A stretch of DNA of 64,000 nt from Phascolomyces articulosus (lineage: Eukaryota; Mucoromycota; Mucoromycetes; Mucorales; Lichtheimiaceae). Under the pieces are notes generated by a model. It ran no database searches. It saw only the letters and a list, made by a program, of their open reading frames with translations, and was not told where the DNA came from. The DNA is taken from contig JAIXMP010000004.1 of assembly GCA_025677815.1 (NCBI GenBank), forward strand, positions 620,001 through 684,000, read 5' to 3'. Of this stretch, positions 33,800 through 45,530 are shown in pieces. The position numbers were made by a program, and so were the translations under genes. How positions within the stretch are numbered: the stretch's first letter is position 1; every line of letters begins with the position of its first letter.

Positions 33800-36700
33800 A
33801 TGTACATGACTTTTCGAAACCGCCATTTACCAACGCCACCTTCACCTCCCCCTCATAGACAGCCACCTTGTTTTGATTCCGAAGTTGCTGTCCTTGAAGA
33901 TTCCAGAAGCGAACCTGAACCTCCTCCTCCGTGGATAAATCCAAACAGACCTAGACGAAACACTTCATGGCGTTCTCGTAAATATATATTTATATATTTT
34001 ATGAATATTGACGTATATTATGTATCTTGCTATTAACATGAAAATCTTTGTGGATCAGACAATAATAATAATAATAATAGTATAGATTATAGCTCGTTAA
34101 CAACAACAGCAGCAGCAGTAGCAACCACAGCAACAGCTACAACTATGATTCGACCTAGTATGAATACATTTTCTCGATCATCTTCGAATAATAATAAATT
34201 AAATATAGCTATTGGACCTTATGCAGCATTATTATCACACGTTGCGAACGAGTTTCGATTGCGAATCATTCTTAACGACCGGCTTAAAGATGGTATCGAA
34301 TATAAAAATGCTTTTGATGGCCATGAAGCTGTGGTAAATATCGTTGATAAAAATGGCAATCATAAGATCATGGAAGAATAAACAAACTATCATTTTTATA
34401 CTATAGGATAAACTATTGGGTATCATCAATTCGAGAGATCGTAGTTTAGCAGTACGCGTGGGTCGAGCATTAGGAACCCAACAATTATTTCATGACGTAA
34501 TTTACGAACGACGACTTGTGGATTCATCTTTTGAAATCTATCAATTTGATGATCGTGTTCTTGTCTCCACAGGACAAGAATCTGGTTCACCAGGAACAAT
34601 GACCATGAGCAGTAGTATCAGTAGTCGAAGTAACCGCAGCAGTACAGCAAGTAGTAGTGCTCGTAGTAGTCTTATCGGTGATTCACCCATGTCTCCACCT
34701 CCTGCAACACCTACAGCGGTAGTATCACCAGCCAATCTTTATGAACTTCAATCTTTGACCCATCCATCTGATCCTGCAGCAACAGCTGCACCTACTGCAG
34801 CAACCGATGAATTTCCCAATGGCGTCTATACTGAATTGACATTTTGTTATTCACCTACTTGTATTTATGATGATAAACCTTGCTATAGTTATTACTGCCC
34901 CAAACGAATTGCAGAGCGGGTACGTTTATTTTTTGTTGTTGTTGCCTCATTGAATTTTTTTGATGGGGAAGGGAGGAGGAAGAGAGAAGAGAAATGAACT
35001 CGCAATCAAAAAAAAAAAGGAGAAAACGGTTTCTACCACAAAGTGCGATTCAGTCAACTAAAACCTTAAAAATATTTATATGCATCTGTTATTTTATATA
35101 GAGACGACAACAAAGTGTGGATTCAACATTGGAAAAATCATCTTTATCCATTAACTCATTACAATATCAGCGACCGATTGAACTTTGGATTGATGTTGTA
35201 TCAAAAGAAGTCCGTGATTCAGTATCCAAAGCAGAATGGAAACGACAAGAAGCCATTTTTGAATTGGTTTGCACTGAGGAAAATTTTATTAAAACTATTG
35301 AATACGTCAACGAGGCATGCTTTTTTTATTTCAATTTTTTTTATGCCAAGCTATATATGTATATGCTCTTTTATTAAATCAATGATCTATCTATACTATA
35401 CGTTCTGTATACTTTTCAACATAGAACAGATGTGGATCGAACCCATTCGAGTATCGGAAGAAATTATACCGAATCCGAAAAAACGTGAATTCTTTATTCG
35501 AACTGTTTTTGCTAATATTATGGAAATTTATGATTTACACGTTCAAATGTTGAGTGCTTTTCAAAATCGACAAGCTCAAAATCCAACCGTATCGAATATT
35601 GGCGATATCATGCATGATTTTATGGATCGATTTGATCCATTTATTGAATATGGAGCAAGTCAATACAATGCCAAATTCGTTCTAGAACAAGAACGGGCGA
35701 CCAATGGTGCTTTTGCCGCATTTGCCAAAGTAAACTATCTTGTGGTTTCAAAAAATTATATATTAAAAAAAGAATAAGCCAGAATAGGTTTGGGGGGAGA
35801 AAGAAGAAAACGATGAATCATCATTTTGAGTAACATTGCGCTATAATTATAATTTTTAATTATATTTTATATAGAAAACTGAAGAGCACCCGGTGTCACG
35901 AAAATTGCCATTGAATGGATATTTATCGCAGCCCACCACTCGTATTGGACGTTACAATTTATTATTGGAAGGCATTTTGAAACATACACCTTCTAATAAT
36001 TCAGACAGTGAAATGATTCCTAAAGTGATGGAAACTATTAAAGGAATATTGACACGCATGAATGCAACAGCTGGAAGAGCTAAAAATCGATTTGATTTGG
36101 ACCGTATCAATGCACATCTTCGTTTCAAAAACCCAGAGGATGTGATTGTATGTATACAAATGTTTATTTACATTATAATTTTATAAAAACGTGTATATAT
36201 CAAAAAAGGGAATAGAAGCCTTGGAAACTAAACCAATTCTGGTCCTTCAATGCTTATTTTTATACATCTATTATTTATCTTAGGATTTGAGGCTGTGTGA
36301 TGAAGAACGCCAAATAATTAAAGAAGACAAATTACGCAAATCACATAGTAATGATTCCAATGAATTTCAAGTTATACTCTTTGATCATTATCTTGCCATT
36401 GCCAAGATCAAGATCGAAAATGCACAGCAACATTATATCATCCAACGACCCGTAAGTAGTAGAGTTTATATTTTTCATGAATATATAAATGTAGAACGGT
36501 TCACGTTTGAACAAACTTTTTGAATATTTAGTGTGGGGCTGAGTAACCAAAAATTATATATATACAGAACACAGGTGGTTGTTATTGTTTTATTGTTATT
36601 ATTAACGTACTTTAATGTTATGATACAAATATTTAGCCTATACCCATTGAACTTTTATCCATATCCATTGGAGAACCTGGAAAAAGTCGACGATCAAATA

Positions 36701-38549
36701 CTATTCTTCCTCATTATTATATTCCAAGTGCAAATGCAACAACGATGGGACCACATTTAGCTATGAGAGGATCGACTGATAGTGGCACTGGTGGCGTTGC
36801 GATGATGAACGGAGGTGGTGGTACAAGTGGCGGCGGTAGTGGCGGTGGATTAATGAGTTCACGATCACAATTCCCTATCACCTTTACACATTTGGGACGA
36901 AAAGGCGCTGGTAGCCTAACTCTCTATTCATCTTCCGTACCTGCAAGAAGGCCATGGTTTGATAAAATCCGTGATATTCAAATACTATCTGATAAACGAC
37001 GAGCCTTGTTTGCACCCATACCAGCAGTAAAAGAACAAAACTTTTTTGTGCTGACAAAAATTAATCACATGGTGACATTCAGTAAGTTTTTATTTGTTTA
37101 TCTTATTTAAAATAGATACGATTTGATTTAATAATATAATACTCACACACGCATACATTATCATTAACATCTTGTACTATTTTATTGCTATTACCGTTAC
37201 TATTCTTAGATGATGGTCGTCAATATGTCCTTGCAGCTGATGACGGTGTGTATGTGGGTCATACTGAACGATCCAGTGTACCTCGAAAAGTATTAGCCAT
37301 TGAACGTGTCACTCAAGTGGCAGTACTTCCTTCAGCACAAAAATTGTTGGTATTAGCGGATCGAACACTTTATGAATATGCTTTATCCGTTGTGAATGGT
37401 AGCCCAAATGATCGACCTTCATCCAATAAAATTCGAACGCACGTCCCATTTTTCCATGTTGGGTTTTGTTTAAAACGTCATTTGGTGTGTGTCCCCCGTA
37501 TTTCGCCATTACAAACAACTATCACTGTATTTGAAGCACAACGACCCGAAGAATACCACAAAAAGCATCTTCATAAAAAAGCCGATGCACTAGGCAAAAT
37601 GCCATCTCCATTGGATGTCCCGATGCGACAATTCTCAGTTTATGGTGTACCTAGTGAAGTATGGGATATTGAATTATCCAAATCGTTAATGCTGGTGACA
37701 ACTTCTAGAGGTGTAATTATTTGGGATATGCGTGATACAAAAAAAATGTTTCGACGTAAGTTTTTCTTTTTGTTTGTTGGTAATGACTTTGATCTGGTTT
37801 ATAAAAAAAGATTTCTTACCCTTTTTTTCGACTCTAAAAATAGCTTTACTTAACCCTGATGATCCTATGTTAAGGTTTATTACTGTAAGGGAAAAGGATC
37901 ATTTGATTCCTACACGGAAACGCATTGTCATGTTCCGAACACCAGAAGCACAACATATTGTGTGTTATGATGGTAAAAAAAGAAACATCTTTTGCTTATT
38001 TTATCCCATTTGAAATAGATAAACATCGAATATGATTGCTGACTAATATCATTTGTGATGGGGTGCGGCTTTTATTTATTTATTTATAATATAGAATTTG
38101 CTTTTTATATTGATGGTGAAGGAAATCGTGTTCGGCCTGACTTTTTGATTGAATGGGAAGGATCACCTGATGGCTATGCATTTAATTATCCATATATTAT
38201 GGCATTTGATCAATCGTTCATCGAAGTACGAAACATCTTTACGGTAAGATGAAATTACATATATTATAGGATGAGACCAGGATCAGATCATTTGTAGTGG
38301 ATCCGTTAATAGTAATCATTTATACTAATATGTTTATAATGATAAATTTAATAGGGCGAACGTGAACAAGTAATTCGTGGTCATAATATCAAACCTTTAA
38401 GTCATCATTATGTTTATCGATCAGAAATTCCAATGGTCTTTGGTTTGATGACGGATCCAACGAATGAATGCTATCAATATATATTCCGACTTGATCGAAT
38501 TGCTTCTCATCATCGTCAAAGCATATCTTCATCCAGTATCACTCGATAG
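33800..38549 (+). CDS. Rho1 guanine-nucleotide exchange factor (Rom2/Rgf-type: DEP, RhoGEF, PH, CNH)
   Basis: Twelve exons, 33800-33977, 34059-34333, 34407-34919, 35102-35314, 35430-35729, 35875-36147, 36284-36451, 36637-37081, 37210-37755, 37844-37972, 38095-38243 and 38355-38549, give about 1127 aa in frame. Order of domains: Pro-rich N terminus; DEP-like region (about 110-200, with AVRVGRALGTQQLFHDVIYE); Ser/Ala/Pro-rich linker; RhoGEF (about 355-570, with EENFIKTIEYVNEMWIEPI and RIGRYNLLLEGILKHTP); PH-like region (about 590-760) with a Gly-rich insert; and a CNH/citron domain (about 790-1090). Family knowledge: Rom2/Rgf proteins activate Rho1 for cell-wall glucan synthesis and the cell integrity pathway at the plasma membrane. 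Intron 4 uses a GC donor (GAG|GCATGC). The start may instead be the second Met at 33806. Confidence 0.9.
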
Positions 38550-39403
38550 TATATCAATATACCGAAATAATTTTATTCAACCTTTTTTTTTCCTCTTATA
38601 TAATATTATGCTTCTGTAAATCTTTTATAATTATAATTTGGTTTTCTTGTTTGTAGTAGTCCCTTTTTTTGTTTCATAATGATATATACCCCCACATATA
38701 CTACCTTTCACATAACCTTCTTCTCCTTCGGTATCCTTTATCATTTTTACCTATACATTTATTATTATATATATAGCAATATAATACGTTGTTGGTTTGT
38801 CATCCACACTTATACACACAAAATCATTTTTTTCCTTGAGCAGTAATATTTGTGATGCTGAGGGTAACTGTATTAAGTTTCCAAATATTAACTTGGACAT
38901 GGTGATTCGATGGATATATATTTTGTCTCTGGAGTATAAAATGGCGTCTAACTAGCATATGATTATTTAATATCATACGTATTATATTAATATATACATA
39001 GCTGGTAGAGAATGATATAATGTAACTGTTTATCTTTTTTTATAGATAGTGTTATTGTTTTTGGATGTTTTACGTGTATATAAATAAGCATTCCATTATT
39101 TTATGGAGGAATATTCAAATACATATAAATATTATCCTTTTGTCTGTTGTCTGAATGATGAAGGAAAATGTATAAAGAGCTCATTTCAACATATAAATGT
39201 ACAAAAAGGCTTATTTGTATTATTGATATTTGTCGTTTCATAGTTAATAGCTTCTAGTATCACTCAGTTCTGGTTTTTTTAATAGCAAAAGAATATACTA
39301 CAGATATTTCCTTTTTTGGAACGGCATTGTGTTTGATTTCGTGGGAACCCGTTCCTCTTCATTTACTGCACTTTGTACTCGCGACAAACCATTCAACAAA
39401 ACG
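38550..39403. other. Intergenic region before the F-box gene
   Basis: About 850 bp of AT-rich sequence holding the Rho-GEF 3' end and the F-box gene promoter side. Short frames show no coding character and no repeat was noticed. Confidence 0.45.
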
Positions 39404-41834
39404 ATGTTGAGATCGTCAAATTCAGACACCATTAAGGAGTCTTCAAACAAAGTGGGAGATACCAATGACGATCGGGATTATGATGCTATTATTAAACAAT
39501 CGACAACTGCTCTTGCAGAAATATATCGAACACAACATATCGCACTTTTAGATAAACGAGCGTTTGCACTTGGAATGAAAAGCCAATTTAGAGAAGGACT
39601 AAAAGATGCACAAGCAATGATAAAATATGCTCCCGATTTAATAACAGGCTATTTACGTCTTGGTGATCTCTACCTGCGTCAAGGTATGTCACGCGCAGCC
39701 ATTGACATCTACGACCGAGGTCTTGAAAACCTACACCCACCAGCACCACCACTACCACTACCACAACAGAATGGTGAGACCAATAGCAGCCTAGTCGCCG
39801 ATGATCCAAAAAGCTATTATATACAATTGATAAATGCTAGAAAAGCAGCAGTAAAACAACATGAGAGTCGGATTGATTTTATCCAACGACTTTCAACTGA
39901 ATTGACCATGAATATCTTTATGCATCTTCCATTATCTGCTAAAGTCATTTGTACCCAAGTATCCAGAATTTGGCGAACAAAGATCTTGCGTTGTTCAGTA
40001 GCGTGGAGGGTCATTATATGTGATAAATCATTAACAACCGATACTTCAACAGCTGTGTGTAATTTGGTTGCGCGTAATGATGCATTGGGTATTGGATCAC
40101 ATATTCGTCGACTTGTGTTACATTGTAACGATTTTTCTAGCGAGAACAATAATATGAAGATCTGCCAAACATATCTGGACAGTATGATGAATCTTCGATT
40201 GACAAATATTCAGGAATTGTCAATATCAGGTAACAATGGAATGGGGGGAAAGGGGATTCTATCGTGTGGAATGATGATCTATAAGATAATGTGTCTTTTT
40301 TTTTTCTTGGTGCATTCAATTAGCTGAGTATATTTATATCCCACTTTCCTTTCCTCCTTTTTTTCCAGGTTCCTCTTTCTCTGGCTTTGAACGGGAACAT
40401 ATTGCAATTTCTTTCTGGCAGATTCGACAAACACTACAAAAACTTACACTTGATTTGGGAGATATTTATGCCGATTCACCCTCTGTGATAACAATTGCTG
40501 GCGTTCTTCGAAGTTGTTCCAATTTGAAGAGTTTTAGTTATAAATCCAACCTGTCGATGGATGCTGTTGCTGGTGATGTATCAAAACTCAATTTACTTCC
40601 AACATTAATCAGCCTTGATATTAGAGTACAACACATGGAAGCCCATAATTTTGCACCCTTACTTCTAAAATGCCCAAATATTCAACGACTAGATACTAAA
40701 GCGAGATCTTATTCAATTGTGGATTCAGTTTATAAGCATTGCCCACTACTTGAAATACTCAGCTTCACTAGTATATTACCGTTATCAGTTGAACAACTAC
40801 TTTCACGACAACAGCAAGAGAAGAATCTGCAAAATAATGAATCGTCACGACTTCGCGTATTAAACATGTCCAGCAATGAAGAACCCACTCCGTGTGGTTT
40901 ATTCATGCCATTGATCTACAAGAATAGAAACACATTGGAACACATGACGGTCAAGTTTTCAAGAATCACAGATCCAGAGGAAGCACAACAGTTATTATCA
41001 CACTATGCAGATTTGAAATTCCCAATCATTCGCTCCTTTACAGGATGGATGTATGCTGGGCTTCAATCTATCTTCTTACCAGCACTCTGCACCTCAACTG
41101 TACTCGAAACAATGTGTGTTTCCAACATTATGGATTTACCAGCGTTTGTTGATGCATTATGCTCATTACCACCTCTTCGAGAACTGATGCTTTATAACCT
41201 TACAACACCCACATACCATATACCCCAACAAGAAGACGCAGAAGATAATAGACATGGAGGAGGAAGGGTAGAAGTGAATGATAGTAATAATTATAACAAT
41301 GGCGAACACCAACACCAACAACGTGGAATGGATCTGGTACGATTATTCAACAAATACAGTGAATATGGTTTAGATTGTTCTCTTGAACGAGTGGAATTTA
41401 TACGCGCAGTGGGCCTTACTGATAGTGTGCTTGTTGCTCTGGCCGGTATACCAAAGCTAAAGAAGCTGGTTCTCAAATCGTGTCGTGATAGTGATTCATT
41501 TACTGGAATTGGTCTCGAATCATTTGTAGACCATATGCAATCTGGCGTATTGGAATCTTTAGAACTCTATGAAATGGATATAGCCCAAGATGCTTTTATT
41601 GCCAAACTGTCTAAACTTTCTAGTCTACAGTCCATTACCTTGACAAAAGTTAAAAATGTTACAGATAGTGGAATTGTTAGATTGGTTGATCATGTTATTA
41701 TTAACAAAGAAAATAGTGGTGGTGGTGATATAGTGTTAAATAAGCTTATTTTGAACAATTGTCGCTCTATTTCACATACAGCTATTCGTTATGCAAGAGA
41801 AAAATTACCTTGGGTGAACGTTTCCTACTCTTAG
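39404..41834 (+). CDS. TPR, F-box and leucine-rich-repeat protein (putative SCF substrate receptor)
   Basis: Two exons, 39404-40229 and 40369-41834, encode about 763 aa. Residues about 30-135 resemble TPR helices (LLDKRAFALGMKSQF, TGYLRLGDLYLRQGMSRAAI). An F-box-like stretch follows near residues 165-210 (IQRLSTELTMNIFMHLPLSA then VSRIWRTKILRCSVAWR). The C-terminal 450 residues contain irregular LRRs, ending in LSSLQSITLTKVKNVTDSGI. Family knowledge: F-box proteins bind Skp1 in SCF ubiquitin ligases and the LRRs choose substrates; TPR/F-box/LRR genes are expanded in mucoralean fungi. The ATG at 39404 is the first in frame. This is the only intact member here. Relics lie at 18900-20520, 20949-21324 and 42301-42787. 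Confidence 0.8.
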
Positions 41835-42300
41835 TAGTTTATAATCGCCACTCTTCATGTATATTATTGTATATCCTGTAAAATGAACAATAAATGAACA
41901 TACCTACAAATGATGTATATCACTTACGAGAATTGTTTTTTATGTATTATATATTGAGAATTATCGCGTTTAATTATCTATTAATGTTGTACTCTTCAAA
42001 ACCATTTATGGATAGGTATATGAATAGTGTTTTTTATATTATGCTATATTGTTGTTCATATCTAGGAGCAAGGAAACTTTGCTTCTCATAATCAGCTTTA
42101 CTATTTTTCACAGATGATAAATCCATACCTAACTGTGGTATGAAACAGCGCAATAATACGAAGCTTCCCTTTGACAACAATATCGAATAACCACAGCAAT
42201 AGTGTCGACATTACCCACTTTGGATATTTTAGGTGAATTTTTAATCAAAATTGATAATAGCACGAACGATTGAGATTATGGTTCTATCATTACATATTCT
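41835..42300. other. Spacer between the F-box gene and its decayed relative
   Basis: AT-rich sequence. The 65-residue frame at 41894-42091 is rich in Y, I, L and M, as expected of translated AT-rich DNA, and I do not treat it as a gene. Confidence 0.4.
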
Positions 42301-42787
42301 TCTGATTCTCTTGGAGAACTTCAACGAATTCAACACGCACTCTTGGATAGACAAGCATTTGAATTAGAGATGAAGAATCAATTTGCAATAGCTGCTCAGG
42401 ATGCAAATCGAATGATCGAATGTGCTCCAGTTATTGCAACTGGATACCTACGTTGTGGTGACTTATGTACTACGTCAGGGAAAACAACATGAAGCTATCG
42501 AGGCTGATTATTTGGGACTTTTAAGGATGACAACACCATCGCTACCATCACTTGTGGATATTAGCAACAACCAGAGTGAAGACGATAATCATATTGACCC
42601 AAAAAAAAAGATGACTATGCCACAATTGAAAACTGCCAGAAAAGTAGCATTGATTTTATACAGCGACTCCCCATAGAATTGACCGCCAATATATTCAGAC
42701 ACCTTCCAATGTATATGAATATCAGATGTAGAGCGAAACTGAAAATAAAGGTCAGGTTTTTTTAAACAGGTTGTAAGGCTAAAAATA
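42301..42787 (+). pseudogene. TPR and F-box N-terminal fragment, duplicate copy B
   Basis: Clear but broken similarity to the intact gene 2.5 kb upstream. SLGELQRIQHALLDRQAFEL, then ANRMIECAPVIATGYLR and CGDL, correspond to the TPR part; after a frameshift, LPIELTANIFRHLPM (about 42663-42710) is the F-box start. The coding similarity ends in mid F-box at the 40-bp repeat (42788-42827), exactly as in copy A. It retains more of the upstream TPR part than copy A does. Confidence 0.75.
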
Positions 42788-42827
42788 AAATAAAAGTCGG
42801 TTTTTTCGAAAGTAAACGCCACATTTC
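42788..42827 (+). repeat. 40-bp dispersed repeat, copy 3
   Basis: Core AAGTCGGTTTTTTCGAAAGT; nearly identical to 20521-20560 and close to 21325-21366. It lies directly after the broken F-box of copy B. Confidence 0.7.
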
Positions 42828-43082
42828 TATCACAATTTTGTATCTAATACCAAAAGTAGCAGTTTTATAAAATAAACGTTGCAAGTAAGAAATATTAGAA
42901 CAAACATATATGTATATATATACGACGACAATGATTTTTTATCGACAAGACAGCACAATGTGAATGAAATTACATAGACAGCTTGTTAAGATAACAAGGA
43001 TATATTATAAATATATATATTCATGGGTAGGTTAATTTGATGGGGGGGTGAAGGCGGTAATCATGTTTGAAGGTGATATGGA

Positions 43083-43395
43083 TTAATCGTGTATTAGACT
43101 GCTGGGCAAGCTCATAGGACCATGATCTGCTACAATACTGGCGTACTTCCCTTCATTTAAGCGAATAATCATTGGACTGATAATATTAGAAAGTTTTTGA
43201 GGCTTCTTGTCCTTTGATCGTAAAATGGTCTTATGTTCTTGTTTGAGTTCATTCAGCACTGATAAAGTTTCCTCACAAGCAATCTATATTTTAAATACTG
43301 TGAGCCAATACATTCTCTCTCTATTTAAATCATGCCCTTGGCCCAACCAACTTACAGCAAGTGTGTTAAAGAAGCAGATAAACGGAAGAACTGTA
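43083..43395 (-). pseudogene. Unrecognised C-terminal exons, copy B, broken by a mini-element
   Basis: Counterpart of 21550-21942. On the minus strand, FICFFNTLA precedes the GT donor, and after the intron ACEETLSVLNELKQEHKTIL runs on to SLPSSLIHD and the stop at 43083. Compared with copy A, only a few residues differ, and the intron is kept. The upstream exon is cut at 43395 by the 135-bp palindromic insertion, so this copy cannot make the full product. The family is not recognised. Confidence 0.45.
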
Positions 43396-43530
43396 AGATC
43401 TTTTTCAGAAAAAGTGATAGGAACATTCACCCACTGTTCTTTGGTCATGATATAAATGCCTGGTACTTGTGTTGAAAGTGACCAAAGAACAGTGGGTGAA
43501 TGTTCCTATCACTTTTTCTGAAAAAGATCT
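43396..43530. mobile_element. 135-bp palindromic MITE-like insertion with TA target duplication
   Basis: Two 52-bp perfect inverted arms (43396-43447 and 43479-43530), starting AGATCTTTTTCAGAAAAAGT at each end, surround a 31-bp loop. TA lies on both sides (43394-43395 and 43531-43532). The homologous site in copy A of the duplication (around 21862-21865) has a single TA and no insertion. That comparison defines both the ends and the target duplication. A TA duplication fits Tc1/mariner-type transposition (family knowledge). The element encodes nothing and may be a deletion derivative. Confidence 0.85.
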
Positions 43531-43740
43531 TAGGGCAAGCCCAGCAGTAAGTGTAAAAGACCTGCTGTTATTTTTCCAGCAGTGGGTTTTAATAAAGGTC
43601 TAAAATAAATGAGTTATAAAAAAAATAGTTCCAAAAGTTGCTTATTTGCACACCCCCACAAAAAGGGTGTTATTTTTTTTTTCCTTTTCCCCATTCGGAT
43701 CACTTTTTTTAGTACGCCTTTTTTTTGTTTATTTGTTAAA

Positions 43741-44640
43741 ATGCCTCCTAAAACCTGATCCAAAGTTACTGATTCAGGTTCTCGTGGCAAGAATTTTCTT
43801 TCCCATGAGGATAAACAACTCTGTGCTTCTTGGCTTGAAAATTCAACATGCTCTATTAAGGGCAATGAAAAAAATTCACAACTCACTGGAAAGAGGTGAC
43901 ACATCACTATAATAGTGAAAGAAAAAGTGAAGTTGAACCACTCAACGAAAAGACTAGTCGCAATGATCAGGCTGAATTCCATTCGTTGGAAGACCATTCA
44001 TCCTGCAGTATCTAAGTTTTGTGGCTACCTTGACGGTGTGAAAACTGCTGAACATAGTGGTTGGGTTGAGGAAGATTATGTAAGTTTTCGTACCTATATT
44101 AGTTATTAAATATATTATTCATGAAGTTATATCAATCAGTAATAAACTAAAGCTATCTATAATTTGTATCGGTTATAAAATGAATTTGTTTCAATTTGGG
44201 AAGATCATTACAGCCAAAAAAAACATATAGTGAGATGGAAAACAAGGATCTCGTTTTTTTTTTTTTTTTGATTGTTGGAAAGAGGTGCTTGTCAAAAATG
44301 AAAAATTGGGAACTTATTGGGATGTCCAAAAAAAAAAGAAGAAAGAAGGTGGAAAGCGTAAGGCAAGTGTCGATAGCGATGATGATGAAGAAGCACGTCC
44401 GATTGGTACAAAAAAGGCGAAAGATGAAGAATATTGACGTCGCAAATTAGAAAAGGAGCGTAACGAGGATCGTAAGGCGATGAACGAGCAACTCGAGATG
44501 AACTGTGAACGTCTTCAACTTATGAGACAGCGACAAGATATGGAGATTATGCGGATGGATCTCACTGGTATGGGCGAACAAGAACGCTCGTATTTCAAAT
44601 GCTCAAAGACGACGTTTTAAAAGAAAATCTGCTTAAGAGC
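43741..44640 (+). pseudogene. Decayed NAM-associated / Myb-like transposon companion protein
   Basis: From an ATG at 43741 the frame meets a stop after five codons, then continues RGKNFLSHEDKQLCASWLEN (Myb/SANT-like N-terminal part). Frameshifted pieces follow: IRWKTIHPAVSKFCGYLDGV at 43980-44030, an intron-like gap, then GGKRKASVDSDDDEEARPIG (44345-44405), NEQLEMNCERLQLMRQRQDM and MRMDLTGMGEQER to about 44590. The order matches proteins with a No-Apical-Meristem-associated C-terminal domain, which in fungi and plants often accompany PIF/Harbinger transposases. Stops and frameshifts make it a pseudogene. The matching transposase relic lies 20 kb away at 22102-23577, so the pair was not inherited as one intact unit here. 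Confidence 0.6.
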
Positions 44641-44734
44641 GGAAGATTTACAGCTGTGCGGTTCTTTATCATGCAACCAAAAATTGAAATTCGCGTTCAG
44701 CTTGCTGCGACAATATCTTTTTACAACGTTGGTT

Positions 44735-44748
44735 GTTGCAATGGCAAC
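44735..44748. promoter_or_regulatory. Near-perfect RFX X-box-like palindrome
   Basis: GTTGCAATGGCAAC differs at one base from the perfect X-box core at 16243-16254. It sits just after the Myb-like relic and before a possible exon at 44851. No nearby intact gene would clearly be regulated by it; it may be chance. Confidence 0.25.
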
Positions 44749-44850
44749 CCAAGAAATTAAAGGTGGGAATATAGAATAATTATTAAAGAGCTGTAATAAA
44801 CTAATATATATTTTTTCACTTTTTACAAGTTGTTAATAATTACCTTCAGA

Positions 44851-45530
44851 GCCGCGAAGATCCATCTGTAGCTGATTTCGTTCAAAATCACATTGATTTT
44901 ATTATTCAGAATACTCCCAATGATAAATCAATAAACAGATTTTGGCCAAATATAATTCATAAAGTAGCATTAAAAGCTAATAAAGATTTATTAAGTATTC
45001 TTTTGAACAGAATCACCACCATTATTAGCGTACGTTGTACTAAATCAAATTACACATTAGACAAAAAGCAAAGTGGATGTGAATTAGAAGGAGTTGTTTG
45101 GTAAGCTTTTGTCTTTTTTTTCTTGTTCATTACATGTATTTGGGTAAAACTCACAACAGTTATTGCTACTGCTTCTTTTACCACTAATAACTACAGCAAT
45201 TCAACAGGCACAGGTACCACTAATAGCAACAATAGTAATATTATTAATACAACTGCCGCCTCTTCTTCTACCGCCAACATTTCAACGAACCCAGCTATGA
45301 TTACTGATAATGATAATAACAATACAACTCCTCCTCCTTCAGGAGACGATGTTTCAACCTCAAAATAAAGTGGTCAAACTCCTTTAAATTCCACAGAAAA
45401 AGCTCATGTCGATGATCTTTATACAAAAACCTTCAGTATCCAAAATGGATCTTGGAATCCGGGAAAATAGTTGAAGAATCAATGCACGCGTTTGTGCAGC
45501 AATGTTTGTTTGAGCAGTGGGTATCATCAT
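44851..45530 (+). pseudogene. Possible decayed gene of unknown family
   Basis: A frame bordered by CTTCAG and a GTAAGC donor (44851-45102) reads REDPSVADFVQNHIDFIIQN and ends in CELEGVVW. A Ser/Thr/Asn-rich low-complexity frame follows (45170-45365) and stops. A further piece, AHVDDLYTKTFSIQNGSWNP, with a stop soon after, ends near 45530. The three could be exons of one protein with two later stops. I cannot name the family. Composition differs from plain translated AT-rich DNA, which is the main support. Confidence 0.35.

Larger units (their letters stand above)
42409..43548. repeat. Duplicated segment, copy B
   Basis: Blocks 42409-42827 and 43011-43548 correspond to 20949-21366 and 21459-21878. 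The second block is interrupted by the 135-bp palindromic insertion at 43396-43530. The copies lie about 21.5 kb apart in direct orientation. Confidence 0.85.

Noticed and set aside
35115..35777. 220-residue plus-strand frame in the Rho-GEF gene
   Set aside because: It starts in a wrong frame and crosses an intron; only the part from 35430 to 35729 is RhoGEF coding.
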